From contig NZ_NWUX01000023.1 in NCBI RefSeq assembly GCF_002374315.1, positions 1 to 64,000 of the forward strand: a DNA stretch of 64,000 nt, given 5' to 3'. Within the stretch, counting starts at the first letter, position 1. The number at the start of each line of letters is the position of its first letter. Below the pieces are notes generated by a model that searched no databases, was not told where the DNA came from, and worked only from the letters and a program-made list of their open reading frames with translations. Source of the DNA: Vreelandella nigrificans. GTDB lineage: Bacteria > Pseudomonadota > Gammaproteobacteria > Pseudomonadales > Halomonadaceae. A program made the translations under genes and the position numbers. Shown here in pieces: positions 26,630-35,429 of the stretch.

Positions 26630-26650
26630 GCGCCGACCCCAGGTCGGCGC
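26630..26650 (-). terminator. Hairpin after the first binding-protein gene
   Basis: A perfect 9-bp stem, GCGCCGACC/GGTCGGCGC with a CCA loop, lies just after the stop of the gene at 26685. There is no T-tract, so it may protect the mRNA 3' end or reduce read-through into iadA. Confidence 0.55.
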
Positions 26651-26684
26651 CGTGACAGTTTGCATGGATGTTTGTAGGTGACGC

Positions 26685-27482
26685 TTATAAGCGTACATCG
26701 TACTTGAAGTAGCGGTTCATGATCTCATCATAGGTGCCATTTTCTTTGAGCTCGCTGAGTGCTTTATTGAAGCGATCTGCCAGAGCTTCGTCGCGTGGGC
26801 GGAATGCGACACCCACACCTTTGCCGAAGATATGCTCAGGCTCTTTGATAAAGTCGCTGATGCGCTGGAATTCGCTCTCTGGCGTATCAATTTCAATAGC
26901 GGCTTCAGCAATCGGGTAGTCCATAAAGGTGAGATCTAAACGTCCGGCCATGAGGTCGGTCACTACATCGTCTACGCCGGTGTAGCGGCGAATCTCCAGG
27001 ATATCGCCGTATAGTTCGGTAACGTAGTTATCTTGATTCGTTGCCCGTTGAACGCCGACGGTGAGGCCTTCTAGGCTGGCGCGGTCTTCAATATCGATAT
27101 CACGCTCTCGCGTGGTAATCCAAGCACTGGGGGTTGTGTAGTAAGCCTCTGAGAACAACACGCGCTGGGCGCGCTCGTCAGTAATTGCCATTGACGACAT
27201 AATAGCGTCGTAGTTGCGGGCGAGTAGACCAGGGATAATGCCGTCCCAGTCTTGCTCTACCCAGGTGCAATTGATTTCCAGGTAGTCGCATACTGCGTTA
27301 CCCAATTCAATCTCAAAACCCGTTAGGGTTCCATCAGCCTCACGGTACATAAAGGGCTCGTAGGGGATGTCGACCCCAAGGCGAACTTCGGAATAATCAC
27401 GTGCCGCTGCGGTAGTGGATACGAAAGACATAGAAACACCAACCGCCAACATAGCGGCGAAGGGAAGCGTTGTATAACGCAT
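26685..27482 (-). CDS. Amino-acid ABC transporter substrate-binding protein 1
   Basis: This periplasmic binding protein belongs to family 3 (ArgT/HisJ/AotJ-like). The 265-residue precursor has a signal peptide ending near T-A-A-A-R-D. It has the family signature G-F-E-I-E-L-G-N-A-V-C-D-Y, then W-D-G-I-I-P-G-L and the I-M-S-S-M-x-I-T-x-E-R block. It is the most diverged of three tandem paralogues (26685, 27809, 28789). A basic amino acid such as arginine, ornithine or lysine is the likely ligand, from family resemblance and the nearby astE. A 326-bp gap before it suggests its own expression signals. Confidence 0.9.
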   Translation of the reverse strand: MRYTTLPFAAMLAVGVSMSFVSTTAAARDYSEVRLGVDIPYEPFMYREADGTLTGFEIELGNAVCDYLEINCTWVEQDWDGIIPGLLARNYDAIMSSMAITDERAQRVLFSEAYYTTPSAWITTRERDIDIEDRASLEGLTVGVQRATNQDNYVTELYGDILEIRRYTGVDDVVTDLMAGRLDLTFMDYPIAEAAIEIDTPESEFQRISDFIKEPEHIFGKGVGVAFRPRDEALADRFNKALSELKENGTYDEIMNRYFKYDVRL

Positions 27483-27808
27483 AGTAGTCTCCTGAAGCGA
27501 TTTTTAAGTATGGAGCTATATCATCCATGCACTGTGATAGTGCGGAGCCAATACATGGGAGGCGCTGCTGTTGCGTTAATGTCGCACAGCAAGCATCACG
27601 CGCAGGGGCGTGAGATGACACGGGCGTGTCAAAAGGGGAGGGCTATTCGTCGAACCACTCGCTCAGGTAGAACCGAGCGACATCGCCGCTGGCACCTGGG
27701 CTTAGTGCGCACAGAGCTGGCGCAATAAAAAGAGAAAGAGGTATCTGCATGTTGGCCTCTCGCGGTATAAGCCTCCCCAAGGTAGGGAGGCACTCAGACG
27801 GCTAGTGC
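27483..27808. other. Gap between binding-protein genes 1 and 2
   Basis: This 326-bp stretch shows no supportable gene. It contains a hairpin at 27771-27791 and probably promoter signals for binding protein 1, which I could not assign with confidence. Confidence 0.5.
27771..27791 (-). terminator. Hairpin after the second binding-protein gene
   Basis: The stem GCCTCCC (27771-27777) pairs with GGGAGGC (27785-27791), just after the stop of the gene at 27809. It has no T-tract and is comparable to the hairpins after the other two binding-protein genes. Confidence 0.5.
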
Positions 27809-28579
27809 TTACTCTTCGCCGAAGTAACGCTCGTGAATACGGTCATAGGTACCATCTTCTTTTACAGCAGCAATAGCCTCGTTAAAGCGTTCTGCGAGGG
27901 CTTCATCACGGGGCCGTAGAGCAATGGCAAGCCCATCACCAAAGTACTTGTAAGGCTCGTTGATCATATCGCCAATCACACGGTACTCGCTACGTTCGCT
28001 ATCCAGCAATGTCGTTTTACCGACAGGATAATTCACAAAGACGATATCGACGCGGTCTGCTTCCATATCCAACAGCATGTCATCCACACTGGCGTAACGA
28101 CGAACCGTAGCGATATCTCCATATAAATCGGTAGCGTAGTTATCTTGTAGAGTGCCGCGCTGAACACCAAGTATCAACCCCTTCAGGTTGGATTCATTCA
28201 CTTCTTCGAGTGCCGTATCAACAGGCCCAAACCACGCAGAGGGAACCGTTAGATAGGAGTCTGAGAACAAGACCTGGGCACGACGTTCTTCGTTGATGGT
28301 CATGGATGACATGATGGCGTCGTAATTACGAGCAAGCAGGCCGGGAATAATGCCATCCCACTGTTGTTCCACCCATTCGCAGGTGACTTCCATTTGCTCG
28401 CAAAGCGCATTGCCTAGATCAATGTCAAACCCCGTAAGCTCACCATCTGGTGTGCGATACTCCATTGGCTCGTAAGGGACATCGACACCAAAGCGTATAT
28501 GGTCATAGCTATCACGTGCTTGGACGTGACCAATCGCGAGAGATGCCGCTGTGATGGAGATAAATATAATATTTTTCAT
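27809..28579 (-). CDS. Amino-acid ABC transporter substrate-binding protein 2
   Basis: This is the second of three tandem family 3 periplasmic receptors, 256 residues, with a signal peptide ending near H-V-Q-A-R-D. It is very similar to the third copy: both share V-D-V-P-Y-E-P-M-E-Y-R-T-x-D-G-E-L-T and R-N-Y-D-A-I-M-S-S-M-T-I-N. They also share the ending R-Y-F-G-E-E. The ATG at 28579 with GGGAG upstream is preferred over one 18 codons earlier. It probably feeds the permease pair at 29697-31131, with a ligand preference different from its neighbours. Confidence 0.9.
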   Translation of the reverse strand: MKNIIFISITAASLAIGHVQARDSYDHIRFGVDVPYEPMEYRTPDGELTGFDIDLGNALCEQMEVTCEWVEQQWDGIIPGLLARNYDAIMSSMTINEERRAQVLFSDSYLTVPSAWFGPVDTALEEVNESNLKGLILGVQRGTLQDNYATDLYGDIATVRRYASVDDMLLDMEADRVDIVFVNYPVGKTTLLDSERSEYRVIGDMINEPYKYFGDGLAIALRPRDEALAERFNEAIAAVKEDGTYDRIHERYFGEE

Positions 28580-28744
28580 AATGCTCCCTGTCAGAAACAA
28601 GCCGTCAAATAGCATTGCCCAGTGCAGGTCCACTAACCAGTAAAGCCAAACAGTTCAGTAGATAGGTTTCGCTGGGCTAATTATAATGAGAGCAGAGTGC
28701 TCTTTATAAGAGTGATTGAAAGGCTGGTTTTAGACGGCATTAGT

Positions 28745-28775
28745 ACAGCACCCTCAATAGCGCCGAGGGTGCTGT
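28745..28775 (-). terminator. Hairpin after the third binding-protein gene
   Basis: An 11-bp stem, ACAGCACCCTC (28745-28755) with GAGGGTGCTGT (28765-28775), sits just downstream of the stop at 28789. There is no T-tract. It is probably a partial terminator or an mRNA-stabilising hairpin that lets the receptor be made in excess. Confidence 0.6.
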
Positions 28776-28788
28776 GGTCTATTAGCGT

Positions 28789-29559
28789 TTACTCTTCGCC
28801 GAAGTAACGCTCGAAAATTTCATCATAGGTACCGTCGTCTTTAAGCTCGGCAAGGGCTTCGTTGAATTTCTCAGCCAGTGCTTCGTCCCGCTGGCGGAAG
28901 GCGATACCAAAGCCGTCACCAAAGTACTCTTTAGGCTCGCTGATACGCTCGCCAATCACGACGTATTCAGTGTCATCGTTGTTTAGCAGAGTGGACTGGC
29001 CGATCGGGAAGTCCAGGAACACGATATCTAGGCGCTGTGCTTGCATATCCAGCACCATGTCATCCGCAGTGGAGTAGCGGCTGATGCTGGCGACGCTGTT
29101 GAAGTTGTCCGTGACGTAGTTGTCCTGCAGCGTACCGCGCTGAACGCCAATCGTCTTGCCTGCCAGAGTTTCCTCATTGGCTTCGGTAATATCGAAGCTG
29201 CTGGGCGCGAACCAAGCGGAGGGCATGGTGATATAGGGGGCGGAGAACAGTACTTGCTGGCGACGCTCATCATTAATCGTCATTGAGGACATAATCGCGT
29301 CGTAGTTGCGCGACATAAGGCCAGGAATGATGCCATCCCACTCTTGCTCGATCCACTCGCAGGTAATGCCGATCTGGTCGCACAGTGCGTTACCGAGGTC
29401 GATATCGAAGCCGGTTAGCTCACCATCAGCGGTACGGTACTCCATTGGCTCGTAAGGGACGTCAACGCCGATGCGCACATGGTCGTAGTTGCGCGCTTGT
29501 GCTGAAGAAGCGGCAGCAATGGCTAGGCCAAGTACCGAAACAGTTAAGAGTTTTTTCAT
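28789..29559 (-). CDS. Amino-acid ABC transporter substrate-binding protein 3
   Basis: This is the receptor gene nearest the permeases and the closest paralogue of receptor 2. The 256-residue precursor has a clear signal peptide (M-K-K-L-L-T-V..., cleavage near S-A-Q-A-R-N). It has G-F-D-I-D-L-G-N-A-L-C-D-Q, W-D-G-I-I-P-G-L and G-V-Q-R-G-T-L-Q-D-N-Y ligand-domain segments. Basic amino acids are the likely ligands by family. It follows the permease gene by 137 bp and is followed by a strong hairpin. Confidence 0.91.
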   Translation of the reverse strand: MKKLLTVSVLGLAIAAASSAQARNYDHVRIGVDVPYEPMEYRTADGELTGFDIDLGNALCDQIGITCEWIEQEWDGIIPGLMSRNYDAIMSSMTINDERRQQVLFSAPYITMPSAWFAPSSFDITEANEETLAGKTIGVQRGTLQDNYVTDNFNSVASISRYSTADDMVLDMQAQRLDIVFLDFPIGQSTLLNNDDTEYVVIGERISEPKEYFGDGFGIAFRQRDEALAEKFNEALAELKDDGTYDEIFERYFGEE

Positions 29560-29696
29560 TTTTTATACTCCGTAGATAACAGGTTCACTAGAAGTGATCC
29601 CTCTTAACGTACCCCAGGTTGAGGCTAACGGAAAGAGGGAGTTGGACTCAGAACCAACGTTTGTTTGACGGTTGGTTTGTTTTTATTTTTGCTGGC

Positions 29697-30428
29697 CTAG
29701 TTGGTTTGTGGTCTCAGGTGAGCCAGGAGTTTTTTCTCCAGAAAACGGAAAAAGTACAAAATGGCAAAGGTGAGGCAGAGATAGATAGCGGCTACAAACA
29801 AAAAGGCTTCGAAGGGAGCGTAAAAACGTGCATACACAAAGCGCGCGGCACCCGTCAGGTCCATCAGCGTGACAACGCTGGCAATAGCACTAGCGTGCAG
29901 CATAAAGATCACTTCGTTACCGTAAGCGGGCAGGGCACGACGAAAGGCGCTGGGTAGGATAATGCGCCGCATCATTAGGCTATCGGACATGCCATAGGCA
30001 CGAGCAGCTTCGATTTCACCTTTAGAGGTGGTCTTAATAGCCCCACGGAAAATTTCAGTCGTGTATGCCGCCGTATTTAATGTGAAGGCGAGCAAGGCTG
30101 GGTAGAAAGCTTCCCGCAGGAGGGGCCACAAAAAGGTCTCCTGAATACCGTCGATAAACACCACACCGTAATAAATGATATATAGCTGGATAAGCAGTGG
30201 AGTACCGCGGAACACATAGGTATAGAAGTAAATCGGCAGACTGATCCACTTGTGCTTGGAGCTGCGCATGATCGCCAAGGGTACAGCTAATACGAGCCCT
30301 GCTATTAGAGAAAGGAACACCAGCTGTGTGGTCGTTACTAACCCTTCCCAGTAATAACCCAGCGTAGTGGGAGTGAAAATCAGATTGCCAGCGAGCAGGT
30401 CGTTGAACCACGCGGAAATATCTAGCAT
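29697..30428 (-). CDS. Amino-acid ABC transporter permease (HisM/AotM-like)
   Basis: This inner-membrane permease has about 243 residues and five to six membrane segments. The polar amino-acid permease loop reads T-T-A-Y-T-T-E-I-F-R-G-A-I-K-T-T-S-K-G-E-I-E-A-A-R-A-Y-G-M and contacts the ATPase. The ATG at 30428 lies one base after the stop of the upstream permease gene (TGAGATG) and has GGGGGG upstream, so the two are coupled. It forms a heterodimer with the product of 30430-31131. Confidence 0.93.
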   Translation of the reverse strand: MLDISAWFNDLLAGNLIFTPTTLGYYWEGLVTTTQLVFLSLIAGLVLAVPLAIMRSSKHKWISLPIYFYTYVFRGTPLLIQLYIIYYGVVFIDGIQETFLWPLLREAFYPALLAFTLNTAAYTTEIFRGAIKTTSKGEIEAARAYGMSDSLMMRRIILPSAFRRALPAYGNEVIFMLHASAIASVVTLMDLTGAARFVYARFYAPFEAFLFVAAIYLCLTFAILYFFRFLEKKLLAHLRPQTN

Positions 30429-30429
30429 C

Positions 30430-31131
30430 TCATTGCCCCCCAAAGCCGATGTCGTAACGTTTTTGTAGCCGCACAAAAATCCACTCGGATACGCTGGCAA
30501 TGAGTAGATACACTGCCGCTACGGGAAGTAAGAAAACAAAGGGTTCGTGAGTTGCGCGGGATGCCTCTGCGGCAACACGTACCATGTCGGTTAAACCGAT
30601 GACCGATACGAGCGCGGTGGTTTTCAGCAGTACCATCCAGTTATTAGATAGGCCCGGTAGCGCGTGGCGCATCATTTGCGGAAAACGAATGCGTCTAAAT
30701 ACTAATGCACTGCTCATTCCGTAGGCTTTGCCTGCTTCAATTTGGCCGTTATCCACTGCCATAAAGGCGCCACGGAAGGTTTCGCCCATGTAGGCACCAA
30801 AAATAAATCCAATGGTGATGACGCCCGCTGCGAAAGCGTTAAAATTGATATAAATATCAATGTTGTAGTTGTCATAAAGCATATCGCTAATGGCGTTGAC
30901 ACCGATCTGTCCGCCAAAAAATAGCAACATCATCAGCACAAGATCCGGTACACCACGAATCACAGTGGTATAGACCGTTGCAGTGCGATGAAGTAACCAA
31001 TTACGTGACATTTTGGCGGTAGCAGTGAGCAGGCCAAGCACAATGGCCAGGATCAGTGATAGCACCGCTAACTGAAGTGTGACGCCCGCCCCTTCGATCA
31101 GGCGGGGGCCGTAACCTTGCAAATCAAGCAT
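30430..31131 (-). CDS. Amino-acid ABC transporter permease (HisQ/AotQ-like)
   Basis: This is the second permease subunit, 233 residues, with several membrane helices. The E-T-F-R-G-A-F-M-A-V-D-N-G-Q-I-E-A-G-K-A-Y-G-M coupling loop is the polar amino-acid (HisMQ) family signature. It lies 15 bp after the ATPase gene and 1 bp before the partner permease. The order ATPase-HisQ-HisM-receptor resembles arginine/ornithine systems, with the ATPase placed first. Confidence 0.93.
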   Translation of the reverse strand: MLDLQGYGPRLIEGAGVTLQLAVLSLILAIVLGLLTATAKMSRNWLLHRTATVYTTVIRGVPDLVLMMLLFFGGQIGVNAISDMLYDNYNIDIYINFNAFAAGVITIGFIFGAYMGETFRGAFMAVDNGQIEAGKAYGMSSALVFRRIRFPQMMRHALPGLSNNWMVLLKTTALVSVIGLTDMVRVAAEASRATHEPFVFLLPVAAVYLLIASVSEWIFVRLQKRYDIGFGGQ

Positions 31132-31146
31132 GGTATCCCTCGCGGA

Positions 31147-31917
31147 TCAATATTTAGGGGCTAGAAATTGTTTTAGGCGCGGTGACTGCGGATTGCCAAG
31201 CACCTCTGCCGGAGCACCAGCTTCTTCTACTAAGCCCTGGTGAAGGTAAATCACTTTACTGGATACATCCCGGGCAAAGCTCATTTCATGGGTGACCACG
31301 ACCATGGTGCGGCCTTCATCGGCTAGGTCGCGCATCACTTTGAGCACATCACCAACGAGCTCGGGGTCAAGGGCTGACGTTGGCTCGTCAAACAGCATCA
31401 CTTCAGGGTCCATGGCCAGTGCTCGGGCAATGGCTCCGCGCTGCTGCTGGCCACCAGACATTTGCGCAGGGTAGGCATTGGCGCGGGCGCTTAAACCAAC
31501 CCGTTCTAGCAGGGCATGGGCGTGCTCTATGGCTTCTTTTTTAGGCTTGCCTAGTACATGAATGGGAGCTTCGATAATGTTTTCAAGCAGTGTCATGTGG
31601 GCCCAAAGGTTGAAACTCTGGAACACCATCGACAGTTTTGCGCGCATCTGTACCACTTGTTTCCAGTCGGCTGGCTCACGGCCATGCTTCGTGACTTTAA
31701 AGCGGATAGGCTCGCCGTGCACAATCAGGTCGCCGTCATCAGGCTGTTCCAGTAAGTTCATACAGCGCAAGAAGGTGCTTTTACCAGACCCAGATGCACC
31801 GATTAGGGTGATGACATCACCCTTTTGGGCTTCAAGAGAGAGGCCTTTGAGGACTTCCGTATCGCCAAAGCGTTTTTTGATATTACGCACTTCAAGGGGC
31901 GTAGGCTTATTGGCCAT
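31147..31917 (-). CDS. Amino-acid ABC transporter ATP-binding protein (HisP/AotP-like)
   Basis: This 256-residue ATPase energises the amino-acid importer. The Walker A G-A-S-G-S-G-K-S-T lies at about 40-48. The Q-loop M-V-F-Q-S-F-N-L-W-A-H-M-T, signature M-S-G-G-Q-Q-Q-R and Walker B M-L-F-D-E-P-T-S-A-L-D-P follow, with the H-loop V-T-H-E-M. The F-N-L-W-A-H-M-T Q-loop is typical of HisP/ArtP/AotP. It is the first gene of the transporter block and serves three receptors. Confidence 0.95.
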   Translation of the reverse strand: MANKPTPLEVRNIKKRFGDTEVLKGLSLEAQKGDVITLIGASGSGKSTFLRCMNLLEQPDDGDLIVHGEPIRFKVTKHGREPADWKQVVQMRAKLSMVFQSFNLWAHMTLLENIIEAPIHVLGKPKKEAIEHAHALLERVGLSARANAYPAQMSGGQQQRGAIARALAMDPEVMLFDEPTSALDPELVGDVLKVMRDLADEGRTMVVVTHEMSFARDVSSKVIYLHQGLVEEAGAPAEVLGNPQSPRLKQFLAPKY

Positions 31918-32153
31918 AACTTAGGCTCCAGTACAGGGTTGCCGCAGTAGCAACGTGTGTAAATGTATGTTGGCTGTGCGGCTGGCGCGAAAAAAGGGGC
32001 GATTCTATCAGGACTGTGCGTGATACGCGTGTTTTATAAAAACGGCTTATACTAATGCGCGTACCTCGTTGCCTTAAATCACCTCTACGTTATTGTTATC
32101 AAATATGTTTTTATAAATATCAAGGGTGTAAAGTGCTGTTTAAGCGCGCTGCA

Positions 32154-33140
32154 CTAACATGGCGGCTTGCAGGGAACAACCAGTAGTGCTGCCCGCGCTC
32201 CTATCTCAACTTGGGCATTGGGAAATACCACGTGTAGCGCAGACTCTTCATCAATGAAATCTCCTGAGATGCCGTCTTTCGCTAGGCATGTACCTGGCTC
32301 AAAGCGGCTGAAGTTGGGTACATCATCGTCAAAACAGAGTGCAAATACTTCGGCTTGCCGCATCAGCTCATGCTTTACCTGAAAAAACGTCATCGAGTCT
32401 GCAGGTTTACCAGCGGGCTCATCAGCGCTACCTAGTGCGCTGATAAGCATATGCATTGGTTCAAGAGCGACCATATCGTTTTCCCCAAACGGTGCAACGC
32501 GGCCTAGCTCGAAGGTAAACGCTTGGGCAGCGTGGTAATGCTTACTGTAGTGGGAGAACGTCCAGCTGTGCTGATGTTGGTGCAGTACTGCTTGTAAATC
32601 CGCTGCGGCTAGCCATTCCCACTGGGCTGGGGCGGTAACACTGTCAGCAAAGGGCTCGACTACAAAGCGTGTATACAGGCTGCCCCTGATCGCTGTATGC
32701 AGATCGTAATGAAGTTTAGGTAGTGCATCGTGGCGCGCGTAAAACGTGTCCACAGCCTCCATTAGCTCTCGAGCGCGGTCGGGCTCGTCACCCTTTTCAT
32801 CCAGGCCGCGCTTAAATAGGCGATTTAAATTAGTGGCAATAAAACGCTGCTGTTTTTTCAGGGCAGGGATATTGCCCATAATCACCAGTACTGGAGCGCC
32901 TAGCTGTGTGGTATTGGCTTCTAGCGTACATAGCCAATTGCCCAACAGCTCTATGGGGGCGGTTTCATTGCCATGAATGGCCGCCGAAAATACACAAGCA
33001 TGGGCGTTAGGGCGAACAGTATTCGGTGTTAGCTCCATAATGCCCGGCGCATGAAAGTGGTAAGTGCCGCTTGCAAAGCGACCTGTGCGCGGTGTGGGAC
33101 TTTCACCATCGAGCGTCCAGTCGAGCCATTGGCCTAGCAT
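32154..33140 (-). CDS. astE: Succinylglutamate desuccinylase
   Basis: AstE performs the last step of the ammonia-producing arginine succinyltransferase pathway, splitting N-succinylglutamate to glutamate and succinate. The 328-residue zinc hydrolase has H-G-N-E-T-A-P-I-E (first zinc ligands), D-L-H-T-A-I-R-G-S (third ligand) and the catalytic-glutamate region F-T-F-E-L-G. The ATG at 33140 has AAGGAA seven bases upstream and is preferred over one at 33158. The other ast genes are not here. The nearby transporter supports an arginine or ornithine theme. Confidence 0.93.
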   Translation of the reverse strand: MLGQWLDWTLDGESPTPRTGRFASGTYHFHAPGIMELTPNTVRPNAHACVFSAAIHGNETAPIELLGNWLCTLEANTTQLGAPVLVIMGNIPALKKQQRFIATNLNRLFKRGLDEKGDEPDRARELMEAVDTFYARHDALPKLHYDLHTAIRGSLYTRFVVEPFADSVTAPAQWEWLAAADLQAVLHQHQHSWTFSHYSKHYHAAQAFTFELGRVAPFGENDMVALEPMHMLISALGSADEPAGKPADSMTFFQVKHELMRQAEVFALCFDDDVPNFSRFEPGTCLAKDGISGDFIDEESALHVVFPNAQVEIGARAALLVVPCKPPC

Positions 33141-33483
33141 GAAGAGTTCCTTGGGCATAGATGATCAGCTTTTAAGGTGCCCTACCTTTACCACGCTGAA
33201 CCCTAACCACAAGAGGTAGCGTCGTTAGCATGAAAATGGCGGGTGCGAACATGAAAGTATTCGGGCATAAAACGCTGATGCCCAAGACGCGATACGCTTT
33301 TCATATAGGAGGGGGTAGGGGACGATTTACCGAGGCGCTGATATTTTGTAATGCACTTGCATCGATGAAATCGAAGGTGGCCTTCGAAAACATTCGCTTT
33401 TTTCTACGTTAGGCTGGGCTATGTTGTATTGAGTTTTCGTAAGCTCATGCTGGGTAACCCGTTGTAACGCAAAGGAGTGAATA
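33141..33483. other. Intergenic region between astE and wrbA
   Basis: This divergent 343-bp stretch has a possible 60-codon frame at 33230-33412 that resembles no family and lacks coding character. It probably contains the promoters of both neighbours. I see no riboswitch or repeat. Confidence 0.5.
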
Positions 33484-34083
33484 ATGACGAAAGTATTGGT
33501 GCTGTATTATTCTATGTATGGCCATATCGATACTTTGGCTGCCGCTGTAGCTGAAGGGGCCAAAGGGGTGGATGGCGTGGAAGTGATCGTCAAACGTGTG
33601 CCAGAAACCATGCCTGAGGAAGCATTTAAGAATGCTGGCGGAAAGCAGGATTTCACTACGCCTGAAGCGTCGCCTCAAGAGCTTGCCGACTACGATGCGA
33701 TTATTTTTGGCACCCCGACACGATTTGGCAATATGGCGGGGCAGATGCGCACCTTTCTTGACCAGACGGGAGGGCTATGGGCGAAAGGTGCGTTACGCGG
33801 CAAGGTGGCTAGCGTGTTCACCTCGACGGGCACTGGTGGTGGGGATGAGATGACTATCACTTCTACCTGGACGACACTTGCCCATCACGGCATGATCATT
33901 GTGCCTATTGGTTACGGTATTGATGAGCAGTTTGATATTTCTAAAGTAAGTGGCGGTACGCCCTATGGTGCGGCCACCCTGGCAGGCAGCGACGGTTCTC
34001 GTCAGCCTGATGATCGTGAGTTAAAAATTGCCCGCTTCCAAGGCAAGCATGTCGCGGAAATTGCCACTAAGCTCGCGGGTTAG
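33484..34083 (+). CDS. wrbA: NAD(P)H:quinone oxidoreductase, type IV (WrbA)
   Basis: WrbA is a flavodoxin-like FMN enzyme that reduces quinones by two electrons, avoiding semiquinone radicals. The 199-residue protein has the FMN-phosphate loop Y-Y-S-M-Y-G-H-I near the N-terminus. It also has [14 protein letters not shown] and the S-T-G-T-G-G-G-D-E flavin loop, ending with the usual [19 protein letters not shown] precedes the ATG. It is monocistronic with a repeat and a terminator behind it. Confidence 0.95.
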   Translation: MTKVLVLYYSMYGHIDTLAAAVAEGAKGVDGVEVIVKRVPETMPEEAFKNAGGKQDFTTPEASPQELADYDAIIFGTPTRFGNMAGQMRTFLDQTGGLWAKGALRGKVASVFTSTGTGGGDEMTITSTWTTLAHHGMIIVPIGYGIDEQFDISKVSGGTPYGAATLAGSDGSRQPDDRELKIARFQGKHVAEIATKLAG

Positions 34084-34094
34084 TGTTTTTCGAT

Positions 34095-34144
34095 GAATAT
34101 ATAAGAGAGCGTATATATAAGGGAGCGTATATATAAGAGAAAGC
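34095..34144. repeat. Tandem repeat after wrbA (16 bp, 3 copies)
   Basis: Units GAATATATAAGAGAGC (34095-34110), GTATATATAAGGGAGC (34111-34126) and a slightly longer third (34127-34144) stand in tandem between the wrbA stop and the terminator. Confidence 0.8.
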
Positions 34145-34190
34145 CCGCCTCACTGCTACAGCAGCGAGAAAGCAGCGAGGCGGTTTTTTT
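34145..34190 (+). terminator. Rho-independent terminator of wrbA
   Basis: The stem CCGCCTC...GAGGCGG, extended by ACTGCT/AGCAGC, is followed by TTTTTTT. The tail abuts the stop of the convergent dmlA-like gene. Confidence 0.85.
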
Positions 34191-35262
34191 AAGCGCCAAT
34201 ACGCTCGGCAATGGCTTTTCCTAAACTTGCAGTAGTGCCTTGGCCACCCACATCGCGGGTAAGTACGCTGCTATCTCCTTCGCTTAGTACCTCTTCGATT
34301 GCAGTTACCACCGCATCGGCGGCCTCTTTATAACCTAGATGCTCCAGCATCATTGCCCCAGACCAAATCTGACCGATAGGGTTAGCAATGCCTTGGCCTG
34401 CAATATCCGGCGCGCTGCCGTGTACCGGCTCGAACAGACTGGGGAACTGACCTTCTGGGTTGATATTGGCAGAGGGGGCAATGCCGATAGTGCCGGTACA
34501 GGCCGGGCCAAGGTCGGAAAGAATATCGCCGAATAGGTTGCTACCTACCACCACGTCGAACCAGTCTGGATGGAGCACAAAGTTAGCGGTCAGAATATCA
34601 ATGTGGAATTTATCCATAGCGACATCTGGGTACTGTTTAGCCATCTCGACAACGCGCTCGTCCCAGTAAGGCATAGTGATCGAAATGCCGTTAGATTTAG
34701 TCGCCGAGGTGAGCTTTTTGCGGGGACGGGTTTGTGCAAGGTCAAACGCATACTTCAGCACGCGATCGACGCCGGTGCGGCTCATCACCGTTTCTTGGAT
34801 GACGATTTCTCGTTCGGTTCCCTCAAACATTTTTCCGCCGATGCTTGAATACTCGCCTTCGGTGTTTTCGCGTACAACGTAAAAGTCGATATCGCCTACT
34901 TGCCGGCCTGCCAGTGGGCTTTTAATGCCGGGCATTAGCTTGCAAGGGCGCAGATTGATGTACTGGTCAAACTGACGCCGAAACTGCAGCAGTGAGCCCC
35001 ACAGCGAAATATGGTCGGGCACTTTATCCGGCCAGCCAACGGCGCCGTAAAACAGTGCATCAAACCCTTTTAGCTGTTTGAACCAATCATCGGGCAGCAT
35101 TTTTCCGTGCTCTAGGTAGTAATCGCAGTTACCGAATTCAAAGGTAGTAAAGTCCAGGTCTATATTGAAACGCTTAGCTGCGGCTTCCAGAGTACGAATG
35201 CCTTCGGGCATGACTTCAGTGCCAATGCCGTCGCCAGCGATGACTGCAATGCGGTGGGTCAT
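34189..35262 (-). CDS. dmlA: Tartrate/D-malate dehydrogenase (isopropylmalate dehydrogenase family)
   Basis: This is a decarboxylating NAD-dependent beta-hydroxyacid dehydrogenase of 357 residues. Features are G-D-G-I-G-x-E-V at the N-terminus, the substrate-binding R-x-x-x-D-x-Y-I-N-L-R-P segment, V-V-R-E-N-T-E-G-E-Y-S, and N-L-F-G-D-I-L-S-D metal binding. S-I-G-G rather than a LeuB-type loop after E-Y-S points to the tartrate/D-malate subfamily (DmlA/TtuC) rather than leucine synthesis. It is divergent from a LysR gene, as dmlA and dmlR are in E. coli. The exact substrate (D-malate, tartrate or 3-isopropylmalate) is not certain. Confidence 0.85.
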   Translation of the reverse strand: MTHRIAVIAGDGIGTEVMPEGIRTLEAAAKRFNIDLDFTTFEFGNCDYYLEHGKMLPDDWFKQLKGFDALFYGAVGWPDKVPDHISLWGSLLQFRRQFDQYINLRPCKLMPGIKSPLAGRQVGDIDFYVVRENTEGEYSSIGGKMFEGTEREIVIQETVMSRTGVDRVLKYAFDLAQTRPRKKLTSATKSNGISITMPYWDERVVEMAKQYPDVAMDKFHIDILTANFVLHPDWFDVVVGSNLFGDILSDLGPACTGTIGIAPSANINPEGQFPSLFEPVHGSAPDIAGQGIANPIGQIWSGAMMLEHLGYKEAADAVVTAIEEVLSEGDSSVLTRDVGGQGTTASLGKAIAERIGA

Positions 35263-35429
35263 GGGGGCTCCTTGCTTATTATTGATAATGAATGAGTGAG
35301 CACTGATGCGTGACTAGCACGCTCTGAGGTATCAGTTCTGTGCTGAGTGTAGCGGCTATTTTGGTGGGGATAATCAGGCTACCATTCAAGTTATTGTTGC
35401 GTGAAAGTGTAGAATTCCTGAGGAGTAAT

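Noticed and set aside
33230..33412. 60-codon frame between astE and wrbA
   Set aside because: It has no ribosome site and no recognisable domain, and sits in the likely promoter region of two divergent genes.
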